Shown piece after piece: positions 1 through 7,566 of a stretch of DNA of 64,000 bases. How positions within the stretch are numbered: the stretch's first letter is position 1; every line of letters begins with the position of its first letter. The notes beneath the pieces are model-generated. The model worked only from the letters and a program-made list of their open reading frames with translations, did not search any database and was not told the DNA's origin. Source of the stretch: ASV31 sp965229765 (GTDB taxonomy: Bacteria > Pseudomonadota > Alphaproteobacteria > Rhodobacterales > Rhodobacteraceae); the NCBI GenBank assembly GCA_965229765.1, contig CBDDJT010000004.1:1240001-1304000 (forward strand). The letters are read 5' to 3'. Made by a program: the position numbers and the translations under genes.

Positions 1-658
1 TTTGCGACAGCGGCGTCGGTTCCACCTCGTAGGCCGGCGCGGCGTCAGGGTCGATCCGCGTCATCAGCCAGATCATCCCGATGTAAAGACCCGCCAGCAC
101 CAGCCCCGGCAGCACACCCGCGATCAGCAGCGCGCCGACGTCGATCTGTGCCAGCGTGGCCAGCAGCACCGACAGCGCCGAGGGTGGAATGATGATCGCC
201 AGCCCCCCCGTGCCCAGGATCGGGCCGATGGACAGCTTGGTCTTGTAGCCGCGTTTTTGCATCTCTGGCACCATCAGCGACCCCAGAAGCGCCGTGGATC
301 CCATGGAAGAACCCGAAAGCGTGGCAAAACCTGTCCCGCCCAGCACCGTCACGTAGGACAGACGCCCCGGCAGGCGGCCCAGCAGCCTGTCGATGGCGTT
401 GAACATCCGCGCGCCAAGCCCGGTGTGAAAGAACAGCTCTCCCATCAGCAGGAACAGCGGGATGGGGATCAGCGCGAAGGTCGACAGCGCGCCGAACCCG
501 TTGTCCAGCATCAGCACGACGCCGCGTTCGCCGCCCATGAACCACCACGCGCCCGCGATGTTCGCCGCAAGGAAGGCCAGCGCCACCGGCATCCCGACAG
601 CCATCAGCGCCACGATGGTGCCCAAGAGCAGCAAGAGCGCCCAGTACCATTCCATCAT
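1..658 (-). CDS. dctM: TRAP transporter large permease (DctM), 3' part beyond window
   Basis: This is the large membrane subunit of a tripartite ATP-independent periplasmic transporter, which drives uptake of a carboxylate-like solute with an ion gradient across the inner membrane. Translation of the minus strand starts at an ATG at 658 and stays open to the window edge, so the C-terminus is missing. The visible part begins with a Leu-rich membrane segment (residues about 4-32) and then reads through IPIPLFLLMGELFFHTGL, GSSMGSTALLGS and IIIPPSALSVLLA, all typical of DctM. The ATG overlaps the stop of the small-permease gene (ATGA), so the two are translationally coupled. Substrate is unknown; the neighbours suggest an organic acid or a lactam/imide breakdown product. 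Confidence 0.93.
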   Translation of the reverse strand, partial: MMEWYWALLLLLGTIVALMAVGMPVALAFLAANIAGAWWFMGGERGVVLMLDNGFGALSTFALIPIPLFLLMGELFFHTGLGARMFNAIDRLLGRLPGRLSYVTVLGGTGFATLSGSSMGSTALLGSLMVPEMQKRGYKTKLSIGPILGTGGLAIIIPPSALSVLLATLAQIDVGALLIAGVLPGLVLAGLYIGMIWLMTRIDPDAAPAYEVEPTPLSQ

Positions 659-1161
659 TCGTAGATCCCCGCCTCGCCGGTGTGCATCAGGGTCTTGCCG
701 AAAACGAAGCGGGCGAATTCCACCGCCATCAGCCCGAACGAGATCGGGTAGGCGATCGTCAGCCACCATTTCGGGGTGTAATAGGCGCGGACGTCGAAAT
801 CGTTGCGCACGATGTTGCGGGCCACCAGGTCATAGCCCTTCCAGGCCAGAAGCAGACAGATCGCCACGCAGGCCAGCGCCACGGCCCGGCTCAGAACCTG
901 CTGCGCCCCGCGCGGCAGCATCGCGGTCACAAGTTCCACATGCACATGCCCGCGCTTGCGCACCAGCCAGGGCGCACCCAGCATTGTCAGGTAGAACAGC
1001 CCGTACTCTCCGGTCACGAAGAGCCAGGCGAAGGGTTGCATCCCGATATTGCGCATCGTCACCGACACGATGATCGAGATCATCAACCAGACAAGAAGAA
1101 GCCCCGCCACCAGTGCCAGGGCCGAAACCACGCCGTCGTAGACCCGAACGATGGGCTTCAT
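655..1161 (-). CDS. dctQ: TRAP transporter small permease (DctQ)
   Basis: Small membrane subunit (168 aa) of the TRAP transporter, pairing with the large permease in the inner membrane. Four hydrophobic segments are visible (about residues 14-35, 49-64, 92-110 and 130-150), as in DctQ proteins. The stretch PWLVRKRGHVHVELV between the second and third segments is the usual cytoplasmic loop of this family. It lies between the binding-protein gene, 60 bases upstream, and the large permease, which overlaps its stop codon. DctQ sequences are poorly conserved, so the call rests on length, topology, the loop motif and gene order together. Confidence 0.92.
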   Translation of the reverse strand: MKPIVRVYDGVVSALALVAGLLLVWLMISIIVSVTMRNIGMQPFAWLFVTGEYGLFYLTMLGAPWLVRKRGHVHVELVTAMLPRGAQQVLSRAVALACVAICLLLAWKGYDLVARNIVRNDFDVRAYYTPKWWLTIAYPISFGLMAVEFARFVFGKTLMHTGEAGIYE

Positions 1162-1221
1162 CGTGCCGCCTTCCGAAAGGGGGGCGGCGCCGGCAGTCGT
1201 GCGGCGCCGCCCCGGTGTCGA

Positions 1222-2232
1222 TTACTTCGACGAATCGTAGAACAGCTCGATCAGCTTGTCATAGTTGCCCAGACCCGACGGGTGGGCTTCCATCTGCTCG
1301 CGCATCCGCTTCCACGTGCTTTCCGAGGCCGCCTCGAGGAACGCGGCGCGCGCGTCACCTTCCAGCGCCACGACCTGCATTCCGCCCTCGGCCAGCTTGG
1401 CGAATTCCTCGTCGCGCATGGTCGACAGCTTCTCGAAGCTCTCGCGCTCATGCGCGATCGAAACCTCGGTCAGGATCGCGCGGGCCTCGTCCGACAGGCC
1501 GTTCCAGCTGTCGAGGTTCACGATCACGCCAAGGTCGGTCGAGAAGAAGTCGGGCTCGATCCGCCAGTTCAGGAACTCGTCCCACTTGAAGTCGATCAGG
1601 CCGATCTGGGTCCAGCCTGTCGCGTTGACCACGCCACGCTCCAGCGCCGAGTAGACGTCGGTCGACGGCATGTCGATCACGCTGGCGCCAAGGTATTCGG
1701 TGAAAAAGGCGTTGTAGATGGCGTTGCCGCGCAGCTTCCAGTCGCTGATATCAAGGTTGCCATCGGCATCCAGCGCCGGCTCGTTCACCGACCAGATGTT
1801 GAAGGTCACGCCCGAATCGAACCAGCCAAGGTACTTCACCCCCATCTTGTCCTGATGGATCTGGTCGAGCAGGTCATAGCCGCCGTTGGCGCGCGCCTCG
1901 GGGCCGGTGATGTTGGACGCGACCAGCGCATCTTTCTCCGGCACGGTGCCGCCGTAGAAGCTGCCGGGCGTGTAGACCATGTCGACGACGCCATTGCGCA
2001 CCGCGTCGGGCTGCTGGAACATGCCGATGGCCTCGGGGCCGCCGCGCACGTCGATCTGGATCACGCCTTCGCCTGCGGCGTTCACCTTGTCGACGAACTC
2101 CAGGAAGCTTTTCGTGTAAACAAGCGAAGCCGGGAAGGCGTGCACCGCCGACAGGGTCTGCTCTTGCGCCGAGGCGGGCAGCGCCATCAGCGCGATCCCG
2201 GCAAACAGGCCGGCCCGTGTGAACTTGGTCAT
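1222..2232 (-). CDS. dctP: TRAP transporter substrate-binding protein (DctP)
   Basis: Periplasmic solute receptor of the TRAP transporter, 336 aa. A signal peptide is clear (residues 1-21, ending ALPASA before QEQ). The mature protein shows the DctP pattern: VDKVNAAGEGVIQIDVRGGPEA near the N-terminus, a region around TDVYSALERGVVNATGW that in this family contains part of the ligand site, and the helical C-terminal half. The ATG at 2232 is preceded by AGGAGA at good spacing; longer in-frame readings upstream overlap the leuD-like gene and are not credible. It follows the leuD-like gene after about 80 bases and precedes dctQ. The ligand cannot be told from sequence; VYSALERGVV is typical of dicarboxylate and related acid binders. 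Confidence 0.93.
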   Translation of the reverse strand: MTKFTRAGLFAGIALMALPASAQEQTLSAVHAFPASLVYTKSFLEFVDKVNAAGEGVIQIDVRGGPEAIGMFQQPDAVRNGVVDMVYTPGSFYGGTVPEKDALVASNITGPEARANGGYDLLDQIHQDKMGVKYLGWFDSGVTFNIWSVNEPALDADGNLDISDWKLRGNAIYNAFFTEYLGASVIDMPSTDVYSALERGVVNATGWTQIGLIDFKWDEFLNWRIEPDFFSTDLGVIVNLDSWNGLSDEARAILTEVSIAHERESFEKLSTMRDEEFAKLAEGGMQVVALEGDARAAFLEAASESTWKRMREQMEAHPSGLGNYDKLIELFYDSSK

Positions 2233-2315
2233 CTCACTCTCCTTTGTTTCGGGCCGTGCGGCCCTCCCTGTTCCATGGGGACACAATGCCCCCTGTTCCG
2301 CGTGGCGCAAGCCCC

Positions 2316-2948
2316 TCAGGCCCCCGCCCTCCACGCGGACGCCCCGGGCCACAGCCAGGGGCGATCCCGCTTCAGCGCGTCGCGGAACGCGCCGATCCTG
2401 TCCTGGTGATGGCGGGTCAGATCGATGTCGTCCCACCCGTTCACCAGTTTTTCTGCCGCGCCGGGTGCCAGCGTGAAGGGCACGGTCACGTCCCCCACAC
2501 ACAGCGTTCCCTGCGCAATATCCACCCGGCCGCCCGCCGGGCCCTCTGCCAGTTCCGCCAGCAGCGCCTCTGCATCCGCCTCGGTCACGCGGGCCGGAAG
2601 CAGGCCGTTGTTGACGGCGTTGCCCTGGAATATGTCTCCGAAACTCGGCGCGACCACTGCGCGATAGCCCGCATCGAGCAATGCATAGGCCGCCGCCTCG
2701 CGCGAGGACCCGCCGCCGAAGTTGCGCCGTGCAACCAGAATGCTGGCTCCGTCCGCCCGGCTGTCGTTCAGCGGGAAGTCGCCGCGCAGCGCGCCCCCGG
2801 CCCCGCGCCGGATGTCGTGCAGCAGGAACCCGCCATAGCCCTGCGCGCGCGGGGTGGACATGAACCGGGCCGGGATAAGCTGGTCGGTGTCCACGCCTTC
2901 CAGCGGCAGGCCCACGGCCAGCCCGTCGTGCGTTGTCCAGCCGCTCAT
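2316..2948 (-). CDS. LeuD-type small subunit of a hydro-lyase (isopropylmalate dehydratase family)
   Basis: Swivel-domain subunit (210 aa) of a heterodimeric aconitase-superfamily hydro-lyase. Visible family features are GVDTDQLIPARF at residues about 17-28, RNFGGGSSREAAAYAL in the middle, and APSFGDIFQGNAVNNGLLP, which forms part of the substrate site. Its ATG overlaps the stop of the leuC-like gene (ATGA). The usual role would be interconversion of 2- and 3-isopropylmalate for leucine synthesis. Here the pair is coupled to a GntR regulator and followed by a TRAP transporter, and an ICL-family lyase lies across the divergent promoter. This favours a catabolic hydration step, such as a dimethylmaleate- or citraconate-type substrate. 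That reassignment is inference. Confidence 0.85.
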   Translation of the reverse strand: MSGWTTHDGLAVGLPLEGVDTDQLIPARFMSTPRAQGYGGFLLHDIRRGAGGALRGDFPLNDSRADGASILVARRNFGGGSSREAAAYALLDAGYRAVVAPSFGDIFQGNAVNNGLLPARVTEADAEALLAELAEGPAGGRVDIAQGTLCVGDVTVPFTLAPGAAEKLVNGWDDIDLTRHHQDRIGAFRDALKRDRPWLWPGASAWRAGA

Positions 2949-4354
2949 GCCGTGCGCCCCTGCAAAAAGGGCCGCGCATCGGTCAGCGTGCCGGTGACGG
3001 CGGCCGCGGCGGCCATGACGGGCGAGACCAGATGCGTGCGCGCGCCCGGACCCTGGCGCCCCCGGAAATTGCGGTTTGTCGTGGACGCACAGCGTTCGCC
3101 CGGGGCCAGCAGGTCGCCGTTCATGCCGACGCACATGGAACAGCCAGAGGCGACCCAGTCCAGCCCCGCATCGCGGAACACCGTGTCGAGCCCCTCCTGT
3201 TCCGCCTGCGCCTTGACCAGCGACGATCCCGGCGACACCAGCCCCGGCACCTGCGCGCGGCGCCCTGCCAGCACGGCGGCGGCGGCGCGCAGATCCTCGA
3301 TCCTTGCGTTGGTGCAGGACCCGATGAAGACCCGGTCCACCGGCGTGCCATCCAGCGGACGGCCCGCGCTCAGCCCCATGTAGTCCAGCGCCGCGGCGAT
3401 GCGCGCGGCCCGCGCCGGGTCCGACTCCCTCGCCGGGTCGGGCAGGGTGGCGGTGATCGGCAGCGCATCCTCGGGGCTCGTGCCCCAGGTGACGATCGGC
3501 GCGATGTCGGCGGCGTCCAGCACGGTTTCGCGGGCGAACGCCGCATCCGCGTCGCCGGGCAGGGTGGACCATGCCGCGACCGCCGCCTCCCACGCATCGC
3601 CCTGTGGCGCATAGGGCCGTCCGCGCAGGTAGGCGAATGTCGTCTCGTCGGGTGCCACCATCCCCATGCGTGCGCCGCCCTCGATCGACATGTTGCACAG
3701 GGTCAGCCGTGCCTCCATCGAGAAGCCGCGCACCACCGATCCCGCATATTCCACCGCGTGCCCGCGCGCGCCGTCCGCGCCCAGCAGCGAAATCCACGCC
3801 AGCGCCACGTCCTTGGCGCCCACGCCGGGGCCCAGCGTGCCCTCGATACGGATGCGCATGGGCGCGGGGCGCGCCTGCCAGACGGTCTGGGTGGCCAGCA
3901 CATGCGCCACCTCCGTCGCGCCGATGCCGAACCCAAGCGCCCCGAACGCCCCGTGGGTAGAGGTGTGGCTGTCGCCGCACAGAACCAGCGTGCCGGGCAG
4001 CGTCAGCCCCTCTTCGGGGCCGACCACATGGACGATACCCTGCCGCGGGTCATCCAGCCCGAAAAGCGTGATGCCATGCCGTGTGGTGTTCTCGGTCAGG
4101 GTGCGCACCATGCGCGCGATATCGGTGTCGGCAATGGGCCGGTCGCGGTGCCGCGTCGGCACATAATGGTCTGCCACGCCAAAGGTCAGGCCCGGTTCAG
4201 CCACCGCCAGCGCGCGCTCTGCGATCTTGGCGAACGCGTGGTGCGATCCTTCATGCACGAAATGGCGGTCTACCCACAGCAGATCCTTGCCGGCGGCCGA
4301 GGTGACGACATGCGCATCCCAGATCTTGTCGAATAGCGTGCGTGGCGCGGTCAT
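2945..4354 (-). CDS. LeuC-type large subunit of a hydro-lyase (isopropylmalate dehydratase family)
   Basis: Large [4Fe-4S] subunit (469 aa) of an aconitase-superfamily dehydratase. Cluster ligands are in place: the Cys of SCTN at about residue 347 and the CxxC in GCSMC at about 405 and 408. Other hallmarks are FVHEGSHHAF near the N-terminus, CGDSHTSTHGAFGALGFGIG, YLRGRPYAP and TNRNFRGRQG. Length matches LeuC. The gene overlaps both the GntR regulator upstream and the LeuD-type subunit downstream by ATGA. By sequence it is an ordinary LeuC; by position it belongs to a substrate-induced catabolic operon with a transporter. It is either a second, catabolic copy or, less likely, the biosynthetic leuC in an unusual place. 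Confidence 0.88.
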   Translation of the reverse strand: MTAPRTLFDKIWDAHVVTSAAGKDLLWVDRHFVHEGSHHAFAKIAERALAVAEPGLTFGVADHYVPTRHRDRPIADTDIARMVRTLTENTTRHGITLFGLDDPRQGIVHVVGPEEGLTLPGTLVLCGDSHTSTHGAFGALGFGIGATEVAHVLATQTVWQARPAPMRIRIEGTLGPGVGAKDVALAWISLLGADGARGHAVEYAGSVVRGFSMEARLTLCNMSIEGGARMGMVAPDETTFAYLRGRPYAPQGDAWEAAVAAWSTLPGDADAAFARETVLDAADIAPIVTWGTSPEDALPITATLPDPARESDPARAARIAAALDYMGLSAGRPLDGTPVDRVFIGSCTNARIEDLRAAAAVLAGRRAQVPGLVSPGSSLVKAQAEQEGLDTVFRDAGLDWVASGCSMCVGMNGDLLAPGERCASTTNRNFRGRQGPGARTHLVSPVMAAAAAVTGTLTDARPFLQGRTA

Positions 4355-5160
4355 TCCGCCGCCCCCCGCGCCGCGGGCATTACCACCGGTGTCCAGTGCC
4401 GTGCCGCGCCGCGCCCCACGCGCGTCAATTCCATCTCCAGCCGGAAACGGTCTGGCCGGTAAAGGGCCTGAAGATGTTCCACCCCGCGCCCGTCCGCGCC
4501 GCGCACGACGCGCGTCAGCGACATAAGTGCGGCGCCCACCGCCACGTCCAGCGCCCCCGCGACCTCGGGCGTGGCCAGCGCCGCGCTGACCGACTGGCTG
4601 GCGTGGTCGATCCCGACGCCGCCCTGTTCCATCAGCCGCAACAGCGGTGTTGTCGCCAAATCGGCCTCTGAATAGTTGCGGGCGATTTCGGCGGGAACAT
4701 GCGTGGTAAGGTGTGAAAACGGCAGATCCTCGACCAGCCGGACGCGAACGGCGCGCTGCACCTCGGCCCTTTCGTCCAGCCCAAGGGCGGCGGCCACATC
4801 GGCAGAGGGACGGCCATAGGAAAACTCTACCAGCCGCGCGGTCGTGGTCTGCCCCATCTCGACCAGTTGCGGCATCAGGCTGGCCAGATCCCCGGTCATG
4901 CTGATGCCGTCGCCGGGGCGCGCCCGAACAACGGTGCCGCTGCCCGCGCGCCGCTCGATCAGACCTTGTGATTCCAGCGCGTCCAGCGCCCGGCGAATCG
5001 TCACGCGCGACACGCCATAGTCCTCTGCCAGGCGCAATTCGCCCGGCAGGGACTCGCCCGAGGCCGGCGTCCCGCGCGCAATCTTTTCCTGCAAAAGCAA
5101 GAAGATGCGGTGGGCCTTGCTGCCTTCGGGCGTGGTGGCTTTGTCGCGGGTCGCGGGCAC
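4351..5160 (-). CDS. GntR family regulator with UTRA effector domain (HutC subfamily)
   Basis: Transcription factor, 269 aa from a GTG start at 5160 that has GGAGG five bases upstream; longer readings run into the divergent promoter. The N-terminal winged helix-turn-helix (about residues 18-80) shows LRLAEDYGVSRVTIRRALDAL and the wing IERRAGSGTVV. The C-terminal half (about 100-255) fits a UTRA ligand-binding fold, with DLPFSHLTTHVPAEIA and the late motif VEHLQALYRPDRF. It is the first gene of the leftward operon and its stop overlaps the leuC-like start, so it should control its own operon and the divergent one. An inverted pair of AT-rich half-sites in the shared promoter region is the likely operator. 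Confidence 0.88.
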   Translation of the reverse strand: MPATRDKATTPEGSKAHRIFLLLQEKIARGTPASGESLPGELRLAEDYGVSRVTIRRALDALESQGLIERRAGSGTVVRARPGDGISMTGDLASLMPQLVEMGQTTTARLVEFSYGRPSADVAAALGLDERAEVQRAVRVRLVEDLPFSHLTTHVPAEIARNYSEADLATTPLLRLMEQGGVGIDHASQSVSAALATPEVAGALDVAVGAALMSLTRVVRGADGRGVEHLQALYRPDRFRLEMELTRVGRGAARHWTPVVMPAARGAAE

Positions 5161-5214
5161 CCTGTCCTCCTGTTGTCGCGGCGGATGGTGCGGCGGCGCG
5201 GCGGGCGATGCAAG

Positions 5215-5288
5215 AATTTTGTATCTTTCAGCCGCGTATTTTTGTTCTTTCCATGCACACAAAGCTGTCCTATCCATAATACAAATTT
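5215..5288. promoter_or_regulatory. Divergent promoter region with candidate GntR/HutC operator half-sites
   Basis: Between the GntR gene and the tautomerase-fusion gene lies an AT-rich island in otherwise GC-rich DNA. It is flanked by two inverted half-sites, AATTTTGTAT (5215-5224) and ATACAAATTT (5279-5288), which match at nine of ten positions when one is reversed. HutC-type GntR proteins bind sites with TGTAT/ATACA arms, so these are plausible operators for the adjacent regulator. The promoter elements themselves could not be placed with confidence. Confidence 0.5.
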
Positions 5289-5305
5289 CTGCTGGAGGAC
5301 GAGTC

Positions 5306-5869
5306 ATGCCGGTCATCACCGTGGACCTGATCGCAGGCTACGACCCAGAGGCCAAGGGCCGGCTGGGCCGGGCGCTCACCGATGCGGCGCTTTCGGTTGT
5401 CGCCGCGCCGCCCGAGGCCGTGATCGTGATGATGACCGACCATCCGCCAGAGGCCTACATGCGCGGCGGCGAACATCGCCAGCCCGGCGCGGCGCGGCCA
5501 GATCCAAAGGCGATGGTCCACGCCTATTTGTCGGCGATGGAAGCCCGCGACCTGCAAACGGCACAGGCAATGCTGGCGCCCGGCTTCACCATGACCTTTC
5601 CCGGCGGCGTCACCATGACCAGCCTGGCAGAGCTGATCGAATGGTCGAAACCGCGCTACAGCTTCGTGCGCAAGACCTACGAGCGCTACGACGCCACCCA
5701 GGACGGCGCGACCGCCATCGTCTACTGCTTCGGCACGTTGTCGGGCGAATGGCTCGACGGGACCGCCTTTTCCGGCATCCGCTTCATCGACCGGTTCGAG
5801 ATCGTGGACGGCCGCTTCACCCGCCAGGATGTCTGGAACGACATGGCCGCCACGAAGGCAACCGCATGA
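5306..5869 (+). CDS. 4-oxalocrotonate tautomerase-like domain fused to SnoaL/NTF2-like domain
   Basis: First gene of the rightward operon, 187 aa, with GGAGG at 5294-5298 ahead of the ATG. Residues 1-62 look like a tautomerase subunit: Pro directly after the initiator Met, which would become the N-terminal catalytic proline, then AKGRLGRALTDAAL and APPEAVIVMMTDHPPEAY. Residues about 68-182 look like a SnoaL/NTF2-like domain (AYLSAMEARDLQTAQAMLAP, then paired strands to the C-terminus). Tautomerases are usually stand-alone 60-80 aa proteins, so the fusion is unusual. A keto-enol or related isomerisation of a ring-cleavage product is a reasonable guess. The stop overlaps the hyuB start (ATGA). 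Confidence 0.75.
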   Translation: MPVITVDLIAGYDPEAKGRLGRALTDAALSVVAAPPEAVIVMMTDHPPEAYMRGGEHRQPGAARPDPKAMVHAYLSAMEARDLQTAQAMLAPGFTMTFPGGVTMTSLAELIEWSKPRYSFVRKTYERYDATQDGATAIVYCFGTLSGEWLDGTAFSGIRFIDRFEIVDGRFTRQDVWNDMAATKATA

Positions 5870-7566
5870 CCGCCGCCGCGATAGACCCGATCCAGCTGGC
5901 CGTTCTGGCCGGGCGCATGGAACAGATCGCCGACGAGATGGACGCGACGCTGTTCCGCTCTGCCTTCAACCCGATCATCGCCGAGGCGCATGACGCCAGC
6001 CACGGCATCTATCACGCCGAGGCCGGCGATACGCTGGTGCAGGGCAAGAACGGCCTGCCGATCTTCGTCGGCGTCATGGCCTTTGCCGTGAAGGCCGTGA
6101 TCGACAAGGCGGCAGAGCAGGGCGGCCCGCGCGACGGCGACGTCTGGATCTTCAACGACGCGCACATGGGCGGGACGCACCTGTCCGACATGCGCCTTGT
6201 GCGCCCCTATTTCCGTGACGGGCATCTGTTCTGCTGGCTGGCGTCCGTGGGCCATTGGCATGACGTGGGTGGCGCGGTGCCCGGCAACTACAACCCCTCG
6301 GCCACCGAGGTCTTTCAGGAGGCTGTGGTGCTGCCGCCCGTCCGTCTGCTGCGCGAGGGCGTCTACCAGCAGGACATCCACGACATCCTGATGCGCAACA
6401 CCCGCCTGCCGCAATCGGCAGAAGGCGACCTGAACGGCCAGCTTGGCGCGCTCGACCTCGGGATAAAGCGGCTTGACGCGCTTCTTGGCGAATACGGGGC
6501 GCCCACGGTGCAGGCGGCGCTGACCGCCCTTGGCGACCGGGCAGAGGCGCTCTTGCGGGCAGAGGTCGCGGCCCTGCCCGACGGCACCTGGACGGCAGAG
6601 GATTACCTCGACAATGACGGCATCGTCGACACCGCGCTGAAGATCCGCGTCACGCTGACGGTCAAGGGCGACCGCCTGACGCTGGATTTCACCGGCACCG
6701 CGCCGGTGGCGCTGGGTCCGATCAACATCGCGCGGCCCACGACCATTGCCTGCGTCTATGTCGCGATAAAGCACATCTTCCCCAGCCTGCCCGCCAATGC
6801 CGGGGTGATGCGCCCCATCGACATCGTCGTGCCGGGTGGCAGCCTGCTGGCGGCAGAGTTCCCCAAGCCCACGGGCGGCTATACCGAAACCATCCTGCGC
6901 ATCATCGACGTGATCTTTGCCGCCGCGTCGCAGGCCGCGCCCGACCGCGTGGTGGCCAACGCCTATGGCACGATCAACGCGCTGTCGATCGCCGGGCGGC
7001 GGCGTGACGGCAGCCGCTGGGTGATGTTCAGCTTTTACGGCGGCGGCCACGGCGGCAGCCCCGAGGGCGACGGCCTGAACCACGGCAACGCGCCGATTTC
7101 CATGGCGACGATCCCGCCGGTGGAAATCCTCGAATCCGCCTATCCCGTGGCCTTCCGGCAATGGGCGCTGCGCCCCGACAGCGCGGGCGCGGGCGCCCAT
7201 CGCGGCGGGCTGGGCGCGGTCTATGAAATCGAGGTGCTGGAAGAAAACGGCGCCGAGGCGTTCTTTTTCGGCGAACGCGGCCGGTTCCAGCCCAAGGGCG
7301 TGGCCGGCGGCGGCGACGCGGCGCTGAACGTGTTTTCCTACCAGCAGATCGACGGCTGGCACCGCCCGCCGCTCGCCTCCAAGATGGTGGGTATCAAGCT
7401 GCGGCAGGGCCAGCGCGTGCGGCTGGAAACCCCGGGGGGCGGCGGCTATGGCGATCCCGGCGGGCGCGATCCGCGCGCCGTCGCGCGCGACGTGGCGGCG
7501 GGCTACCTGACGGCAGAAGCCGCCGACGACGCCCACGGCACGGCATGGCGGGAGGCAGTCCAATGA
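5866..7566 (+). CDS. Hydantoinase/oxoprolinase family B subunit (HyuB)
   Basis: B subunit, 566 aa, of an ATP-dependent cyclic-amide hydrolase of the hydantoinase/5-oxoprolinase/acetone carboxylase superfamily. Typical features are the start region DPIQLAVLAGRMEQIADEMDATLFRSAFNP with a Ser-Pro-like motif region, HMGGTHLSDM, VGHWHDVGG, and the C-terminal LETPGGGGYGDP. The length and all blocks are intact, unlike the next four genes. It overlaps the preceding tautomerase fusion and the following hyuA gene by ATGA. With HyuA it should open a lactam, hydantoin or imide ring at the cost of ATP. The exact ring cannot be deduced. Confidence 0.9.
   Translation: MTAAAIDPIQLAVLAGRMEQIADEMDATLFRSAFNPIIAEAHDASHGIYHAEAGDTLVQGKNGLPIFVGVMAFAVKAVIDKAAEQGGPRDGDVWIFNDAHMGGTHLSDMRLVRPYFRDGHLFCWLASVGHWHDVGGAVPGNYNPSATEVFQEAVVLPPVRLLREGVYQQDIHDILMRNTRLPQSAEGDLNGQLGALDLGIKRLDALLGEYGAPTVQAALTALGDRAEALLRAEVAALPDGTWTAEDYLDNDGIVDTALKIRVTLTVKGDRLTLDFTGTAPVALGPINIARPTTIACVYVAIKHIFPSLPANAGVMRPIDIVVPGGSLLAAEFPKPTGGYTETILRIIDVIFAAASQAAPDRVVANAYGTINALSIAGRRRDGSRWVMFSFYGGGHGGSPEGDGLNHGNAPISMATIPPVEILESAYPVAFRQWALRPDSAGAGAHRGGLGAVYEIEVLEENGAEAFFFGERGRFQPKGVAGGGDAALNVFSYQQIDGWHRPPLASKMVGIKLRQGQRVRLETPGGGGYGDPGGRDPRAVARDVAAGYLTAEAADDAHGTAWREAVQ

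Noticed and set aside
682..2409. A 575-codon open frame on the plus strand
   Set aside because: It lies antisense to dctQ and dctP, is rich in His, Arg and Gln, has no family motif, and is a by-product of high GC content. Similar long antisense frames at 37895-39613, 39810-41240 and 57520-59019 were dropped for the same reason.
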